A stretch of DNA of 64,000 bases, taken from NCBI GenBank assembly GCA_038146865.1, contig JAYQSL010000006.1:363870-427869 (forward strand), written 5' to 3'. This document shows positions 58,070 to 64,000 of this stretch, in pieces. The notes beneath the pieces are model-generated. The model worked only from the letters and a program-made list of their open reading frames with translations. It did not search any database and had not been told where the DNA came from. Position 1 is the first letter of the stretch; every line of letters begins with the position of its first letter. A program made the position numbers and the translations under genes. Source of the stretch: GCA-2709075 sp038146865. Its GTDB lineage: Bacteria > Pseudomonadota > Alphaproteobacteria > MPNO01 > UBA2964.

Positions 58070-58660
58070 ACTGCGGTAGCGATTGGAGACACACATTTCT
58101 CCATCGACCAAGGAGAAGTGCGTCTCTGGGGTTCTGCGTCTAGCGACCCTCAACACATCCTGTTAGGCAACCCAATGGGGAGGAGCGGTCATCCTGTCTC
58201 CTTTTCACCTGTTTCTGCTAATGACAGGACAATGCAGGGACAAACAGGACTGATGACCCCCTCCATTGCGGTGGTGCTTTTTCTCAGTGCCACCATCGGT
58301 CAGATAATATTTTACAACCCTCGTTCTGACTTTGGTTGGCATTCACAGTCCAAAAGAGCGAACAGAGATATTCGTCAATGTCTCTTTGTGTCTTATTTGC
58401 CCGTCAGGGAACCCTTTAGTATCCAACGACTTACGTCACCGTCGTGTCTGGTCCAGACCTCAAGTTATGACCGTCGCATGGAGTGTTCTGATTAGGAACT
58501 GGAATGTGCCTGGTCGTCGGCACCTGTCTATTTCCCATCGACATATCTTCCGATACCGACGACGACAGGGGAGATACGACATCTCCTAATCATATGACCG
58601 TGTCAGAACTATTTAGACACGGAGCACCCCCAAACTATTGAAATATTATTTCTTTTTTTG
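58070..58660 (+). ncRNA. candidate large structured RNA in the tRNA-Arg element
   Basis: About 590 bases without a credible gene hold a dense series of hairpins. Among them: 58086-58102 with 58112-58126; 58148-58155 with 58161-58167; 58177-58184 with 58192-58201; 58208-58212 with 58224-58228; 58230-58234 with 58264-58268; GGTGGTGC 58270-58277 with 58287-58294; 58299-58304 with 58325-58330; 58426-58430 with 58441-58445; 58446-58450 with 58454-58458; a 12-bp stem 58509-58520 with 58556-58569 (2-nt bulge); GGAGAT 58570-58575 with 58581-58586; CCGTGTC 58598-58604 with 58616-58622. The wobble pairs in two stems are G-U on the plus strand and would be A-C mismatches on the minus strand. A small hairpin with T7 ends at 58659. 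I cannot assign a known RNA class. Confidence 0.45.
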
Positions 58661-58694
58661 ATTTTTCATTCTGATGTGCAGAGCATCCGCAGAA

Positions 58695-58715
58695 TCGACA
58701 CAGGATTGACACAGA
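58695..58715 (+). promoter_or_regulatory. paired TTGACACAGA-like sites, right end of element
   Basis: TCGACACAGG at 58695 and TTGACACAGA at 58706 are 11 bp apart, in the same orientation and spacing as the pair at 55423-55443. The surrounding 30 bases also match closely. This supports an end-of-element role for integrase or excisionase binding. Confidence 0.6.
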
Positions 58716-58796
58716 AACCCAAGCAGAGACAAACTCAGCGTCAGAAAATCTGTGAAAAATAAAGCGTTTTTCTGAATGAAATAGTGTCAGAACGCA

Positions 58797-58841
58797 CTCC
58801 GAAGGCAGAGGTCACAGGTTCGAATCCTGTCGGGTGCGCCA
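58797..58841 (+). repeat. attachment site, right copy (partial tRNA-Arg)
   Basis: This is an exact 45-bp copy of 55310-55354. The 5' half of the tRNA is missing, so it is not a functional tRNA gene. It marks the boundary between the first element and the DNA carrying the second integrase. Confidence 0.93.
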
Positions 58842-58888
58842 ATCTTTTCACTGGTTTAAGTCCGCACATGTCCTCAAAAATAGACGCT

Positions 58889-58907
58889 TGGTCACACTCT
58901 GGTCACA
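58889..58907 (+). promoter_or_regulatory. paired TGGTCACA sites before the second integrase
   Basis: TGGTCACA occurs at 58889 and 58900, again 11 bp apart and just upstream of an integrase start. The motif differs from that of element 1, consistent with a different arm-site specificity. Confidence 0.5.
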
Positions 58908-58919
58908 ACGGAGTGCGAG

Positions 58920-59915
58920 ATGGCGTCAATTCGAAAACACAGAAACCGCTGGCAAGTTCAAATCAGAAGACGAGGTGTTTCACCTTTCAGTCGGTCTTTC
59001 ATTTACAAGTCCGATGCTACAACCTGGGCACGAAGGATAGAGGCGGACATAGACAAGCAAAAAGTGGGTCAGGAAAACCAGGCAGATCTTAAAAAGCCCT
59101 TTTCAGATTTACTGGTCCGCTATGCCAAAACTATCAGCCCAACTAAAAAGGGTAATGCAATCGAACAAATAAGACTTAGAAAGATCCAGGCATCACGCTT
59201 GGGTTGTCTCAAGACGGGACTGATAACCCCTCTGGATATCCAGCATTACATCCATACCAGGCTGCAGACGGTCAGCAACGATACTGTCCGCAGAGAACTA
59301 GGAATCATTCAGCATGTCTTCGAGACAGCCAGAAAAGTTTGGGGCATTCCGCTCTCTCAAAACCCTGTAGCTAATATTCGAAAGCCCATAAGTGGTCCGT
59401 CTCGCACTCGTCGCTTGGCCAAAAGTGAGGAGGCTATTCTGGTAAAAGCAGCATCCGCATGTCAAAACCCTCTCATTTTGCCGGTAATACAATTTGCGAT
59501 TGCCACAGCAATGCGCAGAGGGGAAATACTCTCCGCACAATGGGAGAATTTTAAAATAAAGGACAAAACACTCTCTCTTCCAATAACTAAGAATGGTTTT
59601 AGGAGGGAGGTCCCTCTGTCAAAGGAAGCATTAAAGATTCTCGAGCGATTGAAACCACAAGCTTCCGGATTAATCTTTCCGGTTTCAGGAAACGCTCTGC
59701 AGCTAACCTGGAACAGAATTGTTTCTAATAACGGGATTCAAGATTTACGGTTTCATGATTTGAGACATGAAGCGATATCCAGATTCTTTGAAATGGGTCT
59801 TACTATTCCCGAGGTAGCGCTGATATCTGGTCATAGGGATATCCGCATGCTTTTTCGCTATACCCACTTAAAGGCGAGTGCGGTTGCCGACAAACTAGAT
59901 CAACCATCTCCATAA
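58920..59915 (+). CDS. int: tyrosine-type site-specific integrase (element 2)
   Basis: The 331-residue recombinase has Arg199 (ATAMRRGEI), Lys224 (ITKNG), His279 and Arg282 (FHDLRHEA), His305 (SGHRD) and Tyr314 (RYTHLK), so all catalytic residues are present. It shares the HDLRHEAxSRFFEMG region with the first integrase but differs strongly in the N-terminal arm-binding part. It starts 78 bp after the right attachment copy. A further downstream attachment copy was not found in the window. Confidence 0.95.
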   Translation: MASIRKHRNRWQVQIRRRGVSPFSRSFIYKSDATTWARRIEADIDKQKVGQENQADLKKPFSDLLVRYAKTISPTKKGNAIEQIRLRKIQASRLGCLKTGLITPLDIQHYIHTRLQTVSNDTVRRELGIIQHVFETARKVWGIPLSQNPVANIRKPISGPSRTRRLAKSEEAILVKAASACQNPLILPVIQFAIATAMRRGEILSAQWENFKIKDKTLSLPITKNGFRREVPLSKEALKILERLKPQASGLIFPVSGNALQLTWNRIVSNNGIQDLRFHDLRHEAISRFFEMGLTIPEVALISGHRDIRMLFRYTHLKASAVADKLDQPSP

Positions 59916-59921
59916 CCATCC

Positions 59922-59967
59922 CAGGTAACAATCTCCTGTCACTATCCCCTGTAACTATCCTGTGACC
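59922..59967 (+). repeat. short direct repeats with about 13-bp period after the second integrase
   Basis: Successive units CAGGTAACAATCT, CCTGTCACTATCC, CCTGTAACTATC and CTGTGACC start at 59922, 59935, 59948 and 59960. The last contains TGTGACC, the complement of the GGTCACA pair before the integrase. They could be iteron-like or arm-type binding sites. Confidence 0.45.
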
Positions 59968-60474
59968 TCTATGGGGGGTCGGCTGGGGAGCGAGTGCGGG
60001 CGGTGAATGGGGCGGTTTGTCCCACTCCGTGGGACGATGGGCTGACGCGTGAGTTCAAGGGCGTTTGATCGAGAAGTCTTCAATTGGTTTGGTGCAATGG
60101 TCCAAAGATAAAAACTGACAATTGGGCACGATCTCTGCCTTTTGATACAATAATCATAATGAGAGACAGCGCCATAAGCTGACCCTCTCAGAAGCAGAGC
60201 CGCTCTGTCAGCACCTGACAACGGTAAGAACCCATCCGCTGGTTCCAGAGGTCGATGGGAATGCGTCTGGCGAAAGCAAAAGCAGCAGTAAAGGCAGATA
60301 CCAAACCTGCGCCTACCCGTGTGGTTGCTCTCTGGAACTGTGACTGGCTCCAAAGATGAAGCCGATACACTTTTTGTCTTCTCTTGGGATCTCACAGTCT
60401 CAAGGGTGGCAAAAGTGTGTCTTCACCAAAGATGATACCCCCATACGGGATGTAATCCCGCAAAGAGAGAACAA
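59968..60474. other. intergenic stretch with a GC-rich block and hairpins
   Basis: About 500 bases lack a confident gene. Positions 59970-60060 are clearly richer in G and C than the rest of the island and contain a perfect hairpin GTCCCAC-TCC-GTGGGAC (60019-60035). Further on, GTTCCAGAG near 60242 can pair with CTCTGGAAC near 60330. CGGGAT-GTA-ATCCCG (60446-60460) forms a hairpin just before the next gene. A 34-codon reading frame is listed separately. Confidence 0.45.
60255..60359 (+). CDS. possible small protein or remnant, 34 aa
   Basis: The frame reads MGMRLAKAKAAVKADTKPAP then TRVVALWNCDWLQR. Codon choice looks coding, and the frame stays open about ten codons upstream of the ATG (WFQRS before it). 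AGAGG lies five bases before the ATG. I recognise no family; it may be the tail of a decayed gene. Confidence 0.3.
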   Translation: MGMRLAKAKAAVKADTKPAPTRVVALWNCDWLQR

Positions 60475-60744
60475 ATGAAAAGACCATTAACAGAACTGGA
60501 GACAGAAGAGATTCAGGTGTGTATCCAAAAAACCAATCCTCTTCGTCTACACCCTCACTATCAAAGCCTATGGAACTCAATCGTGACACAGTTTGAGAGA
60601 GATCACCGTCTGTCTGATAAACAGATCCGTATCTTAAAGATGAGTAAGAGAATCAGTGATGACCAGTCTCAGAAGCTGCAGCGAGGAACCATCAACACAA
60701 ACCGCAAGCTGGATCTTGTCTTTAACCCCATCTCTCATTTTTAG
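60475..60744 (+). CDS. hypothetical protein, 89 aa
   Basis: I do not recognise the family. The protein is hydrophilic, with LTELETEEIQVCIQK and a segment DHRLSDKQIRILKMSKR that could be helical and basic. There is no membrane segment. AAAGAGAG lies seven bases before the ATG, and a strong 6-bp hairpin lies at 60446-60460. It is probably cargo of the second integrated element. Confidence 0.5.
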   Translation: MKRPLTELETEEIQVCIQKTNPLRLHPHYQSLWNSIVTQFERDHRLSDKQIRILKMSKRISDDQSQKLQRGTINTNRKLDLVFNPISHF

Positions 60745-60793
60745 AATTGGTCAGAAAGACAGATCCTGCGCTACTCTTAGAGATATCCATATC

Positions 60794-60850
60794 TTAGGGA
60801 GAACACACGATGTGTGTGAGAAGAGCGCACAGCGTCTCTTACGTCCCTAA
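60794..60850 (+). ncRNA. possible three-way-junction RNA element
   Basis: TTAGGGA at 60794-60800 pairs perfectly with TCCCTAA at 60844-60850. Inside are two hairpins: ACACAC-GAT-GTGTGT (60803-60817) and AAGAG/CTCTT (60821-60840). The nested layout is suggestive of a folded RNA or a protein-binding DNA cruciform. No gene covers it. It is strand-symmetric and carries no orientation evidence. Confidence 0.35.
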
Positions 60851-61046
60851 AATCTTCAAAGATCAGACGCTCTCGCCTTCAATTTTTGAATGATTTGGGC
60901 GCTCAATCTCCAATAAAAGAGAGAAAAGACTCATATTCGTTAAAATCTTCGTCAATTCTGAGGGTTTAGAGACCTATAGGCAGGATCTTAAAAGGCTAAG
61001 GCGCACTCTAAGACAACTGGAACGCGAAAGTCCGTTTCGTTTTACC

Positions 61047-61337
61047 GTGATCTTACCCAATTTTGATGTCACCCATCTTCGCATGGTGAGCAAGCCCTCA
61101 TGCCAAGAAATCAGATCCGTGCTCAATCCAGCCCATCCTGACATTTACACAGCTAACCCGAAAGGACAGGCTTTTCGTCAAAGAGTAGACGCTGCAAGAG
61201 GGCCAATACGACGCTTGCGGGAACGCGCCGTCAAAGCCTACATCGAACAACACAAACCCAAAGTCCTGACGCGATCTCAGGCCCAACACGCCTATGCCAT
61301 CGCTAAGGCGCTGCTCCCACGAACGCTATTAAGATGA
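61047..61337 (+). CDS. hypothetical basic protein, possibly 5'-truncated
   Basis: From a GTG at 61047 the frame encodes 96 residues. It includes FDVTHLRMVSKPSCQEIRS and the basic ARGPIRRLRERAVKAYIEQ. The same frame stays open upstream to about 60892 and reads convincingly (ETYRQDLKRLRRTLRQLERE), but no ATG, GTG or TTG exists there. Either the GTG is the true start or the original start was lost. The family is unknown; the composition suggests nucleic-acid binding. Confidence 0.45.
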   Translation: MILPNFDVTHLRMVSKPSCQEIRSVLNPAHPDIYTANPKGQAFRQRVDAARGPIRRLRERAVKAYIEQHKPKVLTRSQAQHAYAIAKALLPRTLLR

Positions 61338-61405
61338 AACTTACCAAAAAGACCCTAAATAGGATTGGCTAGTTTAGGGTCATATTAGTGCACTGAAGTC
61401 CCAAT

Positions 61406-61654
61406 TTATTTTCCTCCCAACCTTGGCTTCAAAAGATCCTTTTTAAGCAATTCTAAAATTGCTTCGTCAAGCGTCATTTGTCGTTCCATAGATTTTTTTT
61501 GGTCTCTCGCCCAAGCGGTTAGGCTTCGGTATGTGGTAATAGATACTTCAACAGGAATAGTTTTAGGTTCTATCGAAACTGGCTTTAGTATTGCCGCTGC
61601 GCCAACGCCTGCAACCAAGATTAGCGATACAACAATGGGTGGACTAATATACAT
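61406..61654 (-). CDS. hypothetical single-pass membrane protein, 82 aa
   Basis: An N-terminal hydrophobic segment (about residues 6-24, VVSLILVAGVGAAAIL) is followed by a soluble part. The latter includes a helical, charged region ARDQKKSMERQMTLDEAILE and a KKDLLKPRLGGK tail. AAGGA precedes the ATG. No family is recognised. Confidence 0.55.
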   Translation of the reverse strand: MYISPPIVVSLILVAGVGAAAILKPVSIEPKTIPVEVSITTYRSLTAWARDQKKSMERQMTLDEAILELLKKDLLKPRLGGK

Positions 61655-61735
61655 CTATGCTGTCCTTAAAAATTATTTGTTTTAAATATTCTAAAATTAC
61701 AAGATGACTTTTAAATTTGGTAAACAGGGTCCAAA

Positions 61736-62503
61736 TTATTTTGTGATTTCAGGCAGAGCGCACCGCTTGTTTTTTTTAATGTAAGGACGGTTGCAGGCCC
61801 AATCAGCGCCTGAGTATTTAATGTGAGCAGTTCTAGGCACAATAATTTTGACACAAGTATCCGTAATTTTGCGATAGCCTCTGTTGCACCGCCAATATGG
61901 GGGGTAGGGATCACCGGTTAAAAATGCATTGCGGGGAACGACAACTTTAGAACAAGTTTTTTTAACTTTGCGATAGCCTCTATTGCACTCCCAGCCCTTG
62001 AACGAAAAACCTCCGATTAGATGAGCATTCTTTGGCACCACAACCCGAAGGCATTTATCTTGCTCCTTTAAATAACCTCGATCGCACTCCCAACCCGATT
62101 TCGATGAACCATCCCGCAAGTATCCATTCAAGGGGACCTTGATGGCATCGCATTTCTCTCCAGAAACGAAAAAGCCCCGATTACAGGACCAACTTTTCCC
62201 GGTATCGTCGAGATACCCATTCACTGGAACATTGATTTCAAGGCACAATCCATCTTCCTGACGGTACCCCCATTTACATTCCCAATTCTGCCCGTATTTT
62301 CTATTTGTCGAGAAGGAATTTAAGGGAGGTTTCTTTGCCCTACACCCGTTCTTATCGGAGGATTCTCCCAGAGAACACTCTAACCTCCCTGTGTATCCTT
62401 CGCCAATATTTGAAGCCAAGGTCTGGAACGGCATAGAACCTGCCGACACGTGCTGTTCAGACCACAATAAACCTAACAATAAAGTCGCTAATATCTGCGG
62501 CAT
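61736..62503 (-). CDS. secreted protein with six W-x-C / C-x-V-P repeats
   Basis: The 255-residue protein has a signal peptide (about residues 1-21) and then six repeats of 31-33 residues. Each has the pattern W-x-C-x-x-G-Y followed by five to seven residues, C, and then V-P-x-N-A/G-x-L. Repeat tryptophans fall at residues 74, 105, 138, 171, 204 and 235. Two conserved cysteines per repeat suggest one disulfide per unit in an extracytoplasmic rod or adhesin-like protein. I do not know a function for this repeat. A GTG one codon upstream is an alternative start. Confidence 0.7.
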   Translation of the reverse strand: MPQILATLLLGLLWSEQHVSAGSMPFQTLASNIGEGYTGRLECSLGESSDKNGCRAKKPPLNSFSTNRKYGQNWECKWGYRQEDGLCLEINVPVNGYLDDTGKSWSCNRGFFVSGEKCDAIKVPLNGYLRDGSSKSGWECDRGYLKEQDKCLRVVVPKNAHLIGGFSFKGWECNRGYRKVKKTCSKVVVPRNAFLTGDPYPPYWRCNRGYRKITDTCVKIIVPRTAHIKYSGADWACNRPYIKKNKRCALPEITK

Positions 62504-62581
62504 CACGTAAGTATCCGATTTTTTCGTGTTATCAAAACAGTGTCCTTATCATTTAGATAAATAAAAGGTCTGAGTCGGCGC

Positions 62582-62821
62582 TCAAGTGTGACGTGATTGT
62601 TGCCTATGAAGCTCTAACTCGTTTTCAGCGGCGACCCTATGATGTAGATCGATGTGAGACTCCAGTCTATATAGGTTTTCCCCTTCCGATTGCGGTAACA
62701 GGCGAATAATTTTAAATAGCCCGTAAGGAACCTGAGCAAGGCTGCCGCCATTAATGGTCTTTCGTACAAATTGCACAACTTGCCCAGCGACAAACCTGGG
62801 GCTATTGATTTTTTTAATCAT
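62582..62821 (-). CDS. conserved alphaproteobacterial hypothetical protein, 79 aa
   Basis: The protein reads RFVAGQVVQFVRKTINGGSL, then PYGLFKIIRLLPQSEGENLY, RLES and HHRVAAENEL. This follows a pattern I know from small alphaproteobacterial proteins of unknown function (F-x-x-G-Q-x-V-x-F at the N terminus, an I-x-R-x-L-P core, Y-R and H-x-R-V-x-x-E-x-x-L at the end). The ATG at 62821 is preferred to a GTG four codons upstream. Confidence 0.6.
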   Translation of the reverse strand: MIKKINSPRFVAGQVVQFVRKTINGGSLAQVPYGLFKIIRLLPQSEGENLYRLESHIDLHHRVAAENELELHRQQSRHT

Positions 62822-62857
62822 CGCCAGAGTCACCGCCTTTTCTATATCGATTTACTA

Positions 62858-63058
62858 TCAAGCTGTCATAGCCAAAACACATCCTCTCTGTTGTTTGAGA
62901 AGACTACAGTCCCTGAACAACAGGATCAGAGTTTCCTTCCTCGACTTTGCGTTGGTCAGATTTTTCTGCTTTTTTTTCTTTTGGCGTTGTGACTTCTTAA
63001 AAGCACGTTTCTTTTCTTTCTCGCGCCGCTCCGCATTATAATTAGTTTTCCTAGCCAA
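62858..63058 (-). CDS. small highly basic protein, 66 aa
   Basis: The N-terminal part is MARKTNYNAERREKEKKRAF followed by KKSQRQKKKKQKN, a lysine/arginine-rich helix found in short alphaproteobacterial proteins often next to cold-shock genes. The C-terminal third is unlike those relatives and more hydrophobic (LILLFRDCSLLKQQRG). The start is a TTG with GAGG eight bases upstream, overlapping the restored end of the cold-shock gene. RNA binding is a guess from charge. Confidence 0.5.
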   Translation of the reverse strand: MARKTNYNAERREKEKKRAFKKSQRQKKKKQKNLTNAKSRKETLILLFRDCSLLKQQRGCVLAMTA

Positions 63059-63331
63059 TTTTAACCTCGCAGACGTTCAGAAAGTCTTGAGTTTTACCTC
63101 GGTTTCTTCGCCACTCAAAAAGGCTCACTTTCGAGAGACCCGTAGCCTGAGACTTGCCTTTCTGGCCGGGTTTTAATTCAAACTGAACTTTTTCTGTCCT
63201 TCCAATAGGGTATCAAGACCTGCTCTTTCAACGTCACTGATGTGAACAAAAACATCTTCTCCGCCATCTTCTCGAACGATAAATCCAAAACCTCTCCGTA
63301 ATTCAAACCATTTAACTGTACCTTGAATCAT
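63051..63331 (-). pseudogene. cold-shock (CspA family) protein, frameshifted
   Basis: The frame from the ATG at 63331 encodes a CSD fold: MIQGTVKWFELRRGFGFIV (RNP1 region), then DVFVHISDVERAGLD (RNP2). It stops at 63173 after 52 residues. Adding one base to the T5 run at 63189-63193 continues the protein with VQFELKPGQKGKSQATGL, exactly the family C terminus, and the frame stays open to 63051. A strong AAGGAAAG ribosome-binding site precedes the ATG. A real mutation or a homopolymer error could explain it. Confidence 0.75.
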
Positions 63332-63355
63332 GTTCTTTCCTTCCACGACAAATTA

Positions 63356-63428
63356 GCAGCCGAAGAGCTGCGATTATTAGAATGATGCGATGTCGAAGAA
63401 GAAATCTGTGTAGCAACCCGAAGGGCTG
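63356..63428 (-). promoter_or_regulatory. structured leader of the cold-shock gene (two TTCG hairpins)
   Basis: On the minus strand GCAGC-TCTTCG-GCTGC (63356-63371) and CAGCCC-TTC-GGGTTG (63414-63428) form two hairpins within 100 bases of the cold-shock start codon. Cold-shock mRNAs often have thermoresponsive leaders; whether this one is transcribed is unknown. Confidence 0.4.
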
Positions 63429-63575
63429 ATCAATCGAAAACGGCTGCGAGAGCGCTCCATCCATCTAATATGCTGAAAGCTCATCAAAGCAAGTAAAATC
63501 GGCAAAATTTTCCAAGTGCTCGTGCATACGAAATTCTAGCCACAAATCAGTTCTAATTTTTATCAATCGGACATT

Positions 63576-63599
63576 AAAAAAGACCGCATTGTGCGGTCT
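63576..63599 (-). terminator. intrinsic terminator reading leftward
   Basis: On the minus strand AGACCGCA-CAA-TGCGGTCT (one base shared between stem and loop) is followed immediately by T6. It must end a transcript that begins at higher coordinates, toward the window edge. Confidence 0.85.
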
Positions 63600-64000
63600 G
63601 TGTGTCTGTTTTTTGAGAGGTCATCGCTGAAGGCATCTGGCCTCCGGGAGCATATGTGTATTTTAGGTCTAAGCGGCTTTTAATGGCAAAAGATCCTTTA
63701 AAGGATGCCGTGCTGAGAAGTGGAGCAACATTCGCTGTAGCTTGAGCCCTACTCCTTTGACCATTGGCAACTTTTCATTTCCCGTTTGCTTTTAAATCAT
63801 CCAGAAGCATCTCCATCGTGAGAATCTTTCATCATCGCTCCAAATCATCCGCCAGTTTGGCGTTACTGAAAACAAATCCGTTCTTCTTAATAAATCGATT
63901 GGGAAACGTATGCGTGGCTCTTCTGTCTTGATGGTCTTTCGCGTAGCAAAAAGCAAATCTTTCCAAAAGCACGACCACATTCATCCTTGGCTACCATGCG
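63600..64000. other. window end: no recognised gene, two short minus-strand frames
   Basis: Upstream of the terminator the minus strand has a 31-codon frame (63669-63764, MVKGVGLKLQRMLLHFS...) and a 50-codon frame (63832-63984, MNVVVLLERFAFCYAKDHQD...). The second is followed, after two stops, by MEMLLDDLKANGK in the same frame. Neither has a clear ribosome-binding site. They may be small genes, a decayed gene or part of an untranslated RNA ending at the terminator. Confidence 0.35.

Noticed and set aside
58118..58495. Plus-strand open frame of 125 codons in the island
   Set aside because: It lies across the hairpin-rich segment, has no ribosome-binding site or recognisable domain, and its residues look like an accidental translation. 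The base-pairing structure explains the sequence better.
58070..58660. Assignment of the structured segment to GOLLD, tmRNA, RNase P RNA or a group II intron
   Set aside because: I saw none of the diagnostic conserved motifs (tmRNA ends, RNase P cores, intron domain V). The link to GOLLD is only size and location.
58797..58841. A second tRNA-Arg gene
   Set aside because: Only the 3' 45 bases are present; the acceptor 5' strand and D arm are missing, so it is an attachment-site copy.
59955..60395. Minus-strand open frame of 146 codons after integrase 2
   Set aside because: The composition is unlike a protein (Ser/Arg/Pro-rich low-order text, no domain). It runs through the GC-rich hairpin block and opposes the better 34-codon plus-strand frame.

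Overview
The window is a chromosomal segment of an alphaproteobacterium. By eye the base composition is AT-leaning, roughly mid-40s percent G+C. The lineage call rests on conserved gene neighbourhoods: the RNase D-like gene, kdsD, lptC, lptA, lptB, rpoN and ptsN in a row; a TIGR02300 (FYDLN) protein divergent from a class II aroA-cmk-rpsA series; pyrF-trpF-trpB-trpA-accD-folC; tsaE-amgK-murU-addB-addA-trxA; and ahcY-HPr-EIIA-rapZ-chvG-chvI facing pckA. A marine lineage is plausible from the low G+C and compact layout, but I cannot name an order or genus.

Layout. 0-4 kb: the 5' part of a glycosyltransferase, an ABHD10-like hydrolase, an SDR epimerase, a FzlA-like GST and a frameshifted dihydroxyphthalate-decarboxylase-like gene. 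4-10 kb: glutamate synthase (gltD-gltB). 10-13 kb: uppP, an NDUFA9-like protein, tRNA-Leu and a VOC protein. 13.5-20 kb: a lipopolysaccharide supply and export block (kdsD, lptC, lptA, lptB), then sigma-54 and PtsN, then tRNA-Ala. 20-26 kb: aroA, cmk, rpsA, sppA, ihfB, lapA. 26-32 kb: pyrF and the trpFBA-accD-folC run. 32-41 kb (minus strand): thioredoxin, the AddAB recombination nuclease, MurNAc-recycling genes and tsaE. 41-49 kb: ahcY, a regulatory PTS (HPr, EIIA-Man, RapZ), the ChvG/ChvI two-component system and the divergent pckA. 49-55 kb: two tandem EamA transporters, polA, a CHCC zinc-finger protein and a frameshifted ABC ATPase.

Accessory region, 55.3-61.4 kb. tRNA-Arg(CCG) has served as an integration site. 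Its last 45 bp are repeated exactly about 3.5 kb downstream, enclosing a small element. That element holds a tyrosine integrase, remnants of a serine recombinase, a GNAT acetyltransferase and a Sel1-repeat protein, a three-gene minus-strand operon (a 48-aa protein, a ribbon-helix-helix protein and a 109-aa protein), and about 590 bases with no credible gene but at least a dozen consecutive hairpins. This last segment is a candidate large structured RNA. Pairs of TTGACACAGA-like sites spaced 11 bp apart lie at both ends and look like integrase arm sites. A second, related integrase follows directly, with its own 11-bp-spaced TGGTCACA pair, so two elements appear to have accreted at one tRNA.

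61.4-64 kb: probably back in the chromosome, or an older island. It holds small membrane and basic proteins, a secreted protein with six W-x-C repeats, and a cold-shock gene with a structured leader and a probable frameshift. The window ends in about 400 bases without a recognisable gene.

Three otherwise well-conserved genes (near 3.74, 54.46 and 63.19 kb) are each broken by a single indel at or beside a homopolymer, so sequencing error is as likely as real decay.
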